Shown piece after piece: positions 31,057 to 33,628 of a stretch of 33,628 bases of DNA. The stretch comes from Microcaldota archaeon (lineage in GTDB: Archaea > Micrarchaeota > Micrarchaeia > Norongarragalinales > SBBD01): the NCBI GenBank assembly GCA_016212475.1, contig JACRGC010000008.1, positions 1 through 33,628 on the forward strand, written 5' to 3'. The position numbers were made by a program, and so were the translations under genes. How positions within the stretch are numbered: the stretch's first letter is position 1; every line of letters starts with the position of its first letter. Below the pieces are notes generated by a model. It was given only the letters and a program-made list of their open reading frames with translations. It did no database searches and was not told the origin of the DNA.

Positions 31057-31551
31057 ATGAATAATGGTTCGCTTAGGCATTTTTTCTTCCTTTCTATAAT
31101 CGTACTTTTGGTTTCAATAGTTGCTGGCTGCACATCTAGCAACGAGCCCGCAAAACCAACCGTAATAGTTTCAGAAATATCCAAAGTATCTCCAACTGCA
31201 TCCATAATTGCAGAGAGCAAAACCGGGCAGGAAAAAATAGTCGAATCAATAGAACTTGCAGTTGCCGATGGCACTTATGTTGAAGATTCAACTTATGATC
31301 GGCCAAATGGGAACGAAACCGTAACCTTTAGCATAACGGTTGAAAATGACATTGTCAAGGCGGTATCAATAACTACGCATAATCCCGCGCCAATTTCCGC
31401 TAAAATCATCCAAGGATTTAGCGATGCACTTCCCGAACTTGTGATTGGCAAGAAAATCAATGAGCTAAACCTTCCAAAGAACGTTGGCGGAAGCTCCCTT
31501 TCAAATGCCGCGTTCCAAAAATACGTTGCAAAACTAATCGAGACGAAGTAA
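31057..31551 (+). CDS. FMN-binding-domain lipoprotein
   Basis: The 164-aa product has a signal segment and lipobox SIVAGC (lipid-bearing C25). The mature part follows the FMN-binding pattern DGTY, a strand FSITVENDIVKAVSI, GFSDALPELVIGKKI, and a final GGSSLSNAAF where the usual motif is SGAT-x-(S/T). The serines there are candidates for covalent FMN attachment by ApbE. ATG 31057 is chosen because GGTGGT precedes it and the longer start adds residues before that site. ApbE follows four bases later. The protein is probably a surface electron-transfer component. Confidence 0.68.
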   Translation: MNNGSLRHFFFLSIIVLLVSIVAGCTSSNEPAKPTVIVSEISKVSPTASIIAESKTGQEKIVESIELAVADGTYVEDSTYDRPNGNETVTFSITVENDIVKAVSITTHNPAPISAKIIQGFSDALPELVIGKKINELNLPKNVGGSSLSNAAFQKYVAKLIETK

Positions 31552-31554
31552 GCA

Positions 31555-32454
31555 ATGGAACTTGCCAACCAATCATTCAAGGCGCTTGGCACAACTATAG
31601 AAATAAAGCTGCCTTCCATAAATTCTCGCCTATTCCAGCTTTGCTTTGATGAAATTTCAAGGATTGAAGAGGCATATTCAAGATTCAAGGATAGCTCGGA
31701 ATTATCCAAGCTTAATAGGGGCCTTGGTAAATGGCAATCGGCTTCCGATGAGATGCTATTTTTGCTATCAAAATCCGCGGATTTCTTCTCAAAAACAGAT
31801 GGAAACTTCGATATCACGCTAAAATCGGATCTTGATTTGCTAGGCTATGACAAGGACTATTCCTTCAAGCAAAAAAAACATGGTGAAGCAGCAGCTGGTT
31901 TGCAAGCCAAATCCAATTCAGCGCCAAAGATGGTCATCGATTCGGATGCCTCAAAAGTTTTGCTAAGCAAGGAAATAGATTTTGGCGGCTTTGGAAAAGG
32001 ATACGCACTTGATTGCGTTTCGCATCTTCTTGAGCAAAAAGGCGTTTTCCACTACTACATCAATGCCGGGGGAGACATCAAATCCCGCAAATCAAACCAA
32101 GGCGATCCTTGGACAATAATTTTGGAGCATCCTGACGATCCTGAAATGGCAATTGGGACAATTGATCTTGATGGTGCGGCACTTGCAGCTTCCGCTCCTA
32201 ATAGGCGCAAATGGGGCGTTGGGTTGCATCACTTGCTAAATGCCAAAACGCATCTTCCAGCAACGGGCGCCAAGGCAATATTTCTTGTTGCAAAAACCGG
32301 AATAGAAGCGGACGCTTATGCAACTGCGCTTTTCACAGCCGGCTTTGAAGAGGCAATTTCGCTCTCAAAAACCCTTCCGGTTGAAATGCTGATTGTTTCA
32401 AGCCAAAACAAGATGTACCAAAGCGATGGATTTAGGGCAAATATCTTCAAGTAA
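31555..32454 (+). CDS. apbE: ApbE-type FAD:protein FMN transferase
   Basis: The 299-aa product has the ApbE landmarks in order: DFGGFGKGYALD (142-153), NAGGDI (170-175), HHLLNAKTHLP (225-235, usually HIxxPxTGxP) and EADAYATALF (251-260), whose acidic residues bind magnesium. ApbE moves FMN from FAD onto a Thr/Ser of a target. No signal peptide or lipobox is visible, though most ApbE proteins act outside the cytoplasm. The target is likely the neighbouring lipoprotein. The HIxxPxTG stretch is altered to HLLNAKTH. Confidence 0.85.
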   Translation: MELANQSFKALGTTIEIKLPSINSRLFQLCFDEISRIEEAYSRFKDSSELSKLNRGLGKWQSASDEMLFLLSKSADFFSKTDGNFDITLKSDLDLLGYDKDYSFKQKKHGEAAAGLQAKSNSAPKMVIDSDASKVLLSKEIDFGGFGKGYALDCVSHLLEQKGVFHYYINAGGDIKSRKSNQGDPWTIILEHPDDPEMAIGTIDLDGAALAASAPNRRKWGVGLHHLLNAKTHLPATGAKAIFLVAKTGIEADAYATALFTAGFEEAISLSKTLPVEMLIVSSQNKMYQSDGFRANIFK

Positions 32455-32524
32455 TAAAATCAGTCCGCCTGCCGGCTGTAAACTGCTCTGCCTAACCGAC
32501 TTTACGCCTCCTGATTCCGGGAAG

Positions 32525-32562
32525 GTGTGCCCCCTAAATATAAACATGTGCCCCCTAAATTT
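32525..32562 (+). repeat. paired repeats upstream of the Fic gene
   Basis: GTGTGCCCCCTAAATAT (32525-32541) and ATGTGCCCCCTAAATTT (32546-32562) are tandem copies 21 bases apart. Inverted partners lie after the gene at 33435-33469. The CTAAATATAAA portion also serves as a TATA element 22-31 bases before ATG 32566, so promoter and repeat overlap. Confidence 0.75.
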
Positions 32563-32565
32563 ACT

Positions 32566-33435
32566 ATGGGTTATATTGAAAAGAAGAAAATTAACGGCCG
32601 CGAATACTATTACCTAACCGAGTCTAAGCGGGTTGGAATACGCAAATGGAAAAAGACCCGCAAATATTTAGGAACTCGGCCAGATAAGCAACGCCAGCAT
32701 GGGCTCCAAATCAGGCCGATCCTTACGGGCCAGCAAATCAGGATCGCCGATGCAATAAAAGCCGGCTACTCTGAGCAATTTGAGATAGGCAAATCCCTAT
32801 GGAAAGAAGAGCGCGAACGGCTTGTCAGTTTTATTTTCAATACGAACGCAATAGAAGGCAATACCTTAACCTATGATGAAACGGATTCGGTGCTTCGGGG
32901 GAAAAAACCGCCTAAGGCAAAAAAACTCGACATAAGCGAAGTCATCAATATGAAAAAGTGCATTGATTATCTCTTTGATTACGGGGGGGGAATTGACGAG
33001 CGGCTGGTGCTCAAGCTTCATGAAATTGAAATGGGGGGTATTTTGCAGGACGCTGGCAAATATCGAAGTGTAAACGTGCGGGTTGGCGATTATTTTCCGC
33101 CTGCCCATCAGGAGGTTTTGGGAAAAATGGCGGATTTTTTCAAATGGCATGAAGCCGCAAAGAAAACCCTGCATCCCCTGGAGTTAGCCGCCCTTGTGCA
33201 CCTGAAGTTTGTTTGGGTCCATCCGTTCAGGGACGGAAACGGAAGGATGTCAAGACTGTTGATGAATTTTGCATTGCTGAAAAACGGCTATCCCCTCCTG
33301 AACATTTTCGATGCCGAAAAAATGCTCTATTATTTAGTTCTTAGAGAAGTAGATTCCAAGAAAAAGGAAAAGCCGTTTGTCGACTACCTCTTCCGTGTTT
33401 ATGCAAGCCAGTACAAAGAGTTCCTAAAAAGCTGA
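32566..33435 (+). CDS. Fic-family AMP-transferase
   Basis: The 289-aa product has the Fic active site HPFRDGNGRMSR (219-230), with the catalytic H, the D, the phosphate-binding GNGR and the final R. TNAIEG (93-98) matches the inhibitory (S/T)-x3-E-(G/N) helix motif upstream of the core, as in self-inhibited Fic proteins. Fic enzymes attach AMP or related groups to protein hydroxyls. The N-terminus has a basic GYIEKKKINGREYYYL beta segment and an HTH-like or linker region. The longer ORF (GTG 32527) is only repeat sequence plus the TATA box, so ATG 32566 is used. No antitoxin gene is next to it. The gene is framed by inverted repeat pairs. Confidence 0.9.
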   Translation: MGYIEKKKINGREYYYLTESKRVGIRKWKKTRKYLGTRPDKQRQHGLQIRPILTGQQIRIADAIKAGYSEQFEIGKSLWKEERERLVSFIFNTNAIEGNTLTYDETDSVLRGKKPPKAKKLDISEVINMKKCIDYLFDYGGGIDERLVLKLHEIEMGGILQDAGKYRSVNVRVGDYFPPAHQEVLGKMADFFKWHEAAKKTLHPLELAALVHLKFVWVHPFRDGNGRMSRLLMNFALLKNGYPLLNIFDAEKMLYYLVLREVDSKKKEKPFVDYLFRVYASQYKEFLKS

Positions 33436-33469
33436 TTTTTAGGGTCCACAATATTTTTAGGGGGCACAC
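33435..33469 (-). repeat. inverted paired repeats downstream of the Fic gene
   Basis: ATATTTTTAGGGGGCACAC (33451-33469) is the reverse complement of the outer left repeat apart from two extra A/T bases. ATTTTTAGGGTCCACA (33435-33450) is a weaker inner copy. With the left pair this gives an outer frame of 945 bp. No clear target-site duplication is seen outside it. Confidence 0.7.
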
Positions 33470-33599
33470 GCAAATTTGTGATAACTGGTTTGGCAACCTC
33501 CAAAGCCTTCTTTGGCAATTGCAGGATCAGGCGTTTATTGGAAGGGGGTGCAGAAAACTTTTTTCTATGGGGTCAAAGCTTCTTTCTTTTTCCGCGGGG

Positions 33600-33627
33600 C
33601 TTTTTCTTTCAAAGAAGAAAGAAAAAG
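33600..33627. repeat. 11-bp perfect hairpin at window end
   Basis: CTTTTTCTTTC and GAAAGAAAAAG flank a six-base AAAGAA spacer, forming a pure purine/pyrimidine stem. A mirror-like CTTCTTTCTTTTTCC lies just before it. It could be a terminator or an element end; the window stops here. Confidence 0.5.
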
Positions 33628-33628
33628 G

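Noticed and set aside
32527-32565. Longer Fic start encoding MPPKYKHVPPKFT
   Set aside because: These residues are just the two tandem repeats read in frame and include the TATA element.

Overview
This window looks like a piece of an archaeal chromosome. The signs are TATA boxes about 20-30 bp before start codons with little or no leader (e.g. 7821, 22818, 32535), GGTG/GAGG-type ribosome binding sites elsewhere, an archaeal AsnRS-like asparagine synthetase, an Lrp/AsnC regulator with its own operator, a two-domain ThyX-like protein, an AbrB-type DNA-binding protein, and long secreted proteins rich in N-glycosylation sequons. Short genes, tight packing and many unrecognised small membrane proteins fit a DPANN-type archaeon (Diapherotrites would be plausible), but nothing seen here fixes the phylum. 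There are no rRNA genes, tRNA genes or CRISPR arrays.

Region 1 (1-9.1 kb) is accessory DNA. It begins with an IS4-signature DDE transposase placed one base after a Cas4-like PD-(D/E)XK nuclease on the minus strand. A divergent AbrB-like/winged-helix pair shares the upstream region. Next comes an A/T-rich block of orphan membrane-anchored or soluble proteins, a second small winged-helix protein, a small ORF with a tandem peptide repeat coupled to a six-TM protein, and two small divergent genes. An unrecognised 315-aa gene closes the block, followed by a 400-bp gene-free stretch.

Region 2 (9.4-20.3 kb) is a cell-surface locus, all on the plus strand. It holds a sequon-rich exported protein closed by a clear hairpin/T-tract terminator, a membrane-anchored protein, a CARDB/NEW3-like surface protein, and then a tight operon of four genes. 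These are a ~1435-aa secreted protein with two ~417-aa copies of what looks like a seven-bladed propeller, a CWB2-like membrane-anchored protein, a phosphoglycerate-mutase-like phosphatase, and a membrane-associated Zot/FtsK-like P-loop ATPase. Overlaps of 4, 1 and 4 bases suggest one translationally coupled unit.

Region 3 (20.3-30.9 kb) is mostly housekeeping: a DEAD-box helicase with an RGG-like tail, an AlkD-type glycosylase, a threonine-synthase-like PLP enzyme coupled to a degenerate HNH-like protein, AsnA-like asparagine synthetase divergent from an AsnC-type regulator, an MFS transporter, a ThyX-like protein, and several small membrane, zinc-ribbon and coiled-coil proteins.

Region 4 (31.0-33.6 kb) holds a two-gene flavinylation cassette (FMN-binding lipoprotein plus ApbE) and a Fic AMP-transferase gene bracketed by paired, inverted copies of a ~16-bp repeat. 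That arrangement looks like a small mobile or captured cassette. Several start codons were moved from the longest ORF to an internal ATG because the upstream GTG/TTG lies inside the ribosome binding site or TATA box; each case is explained in its entry.
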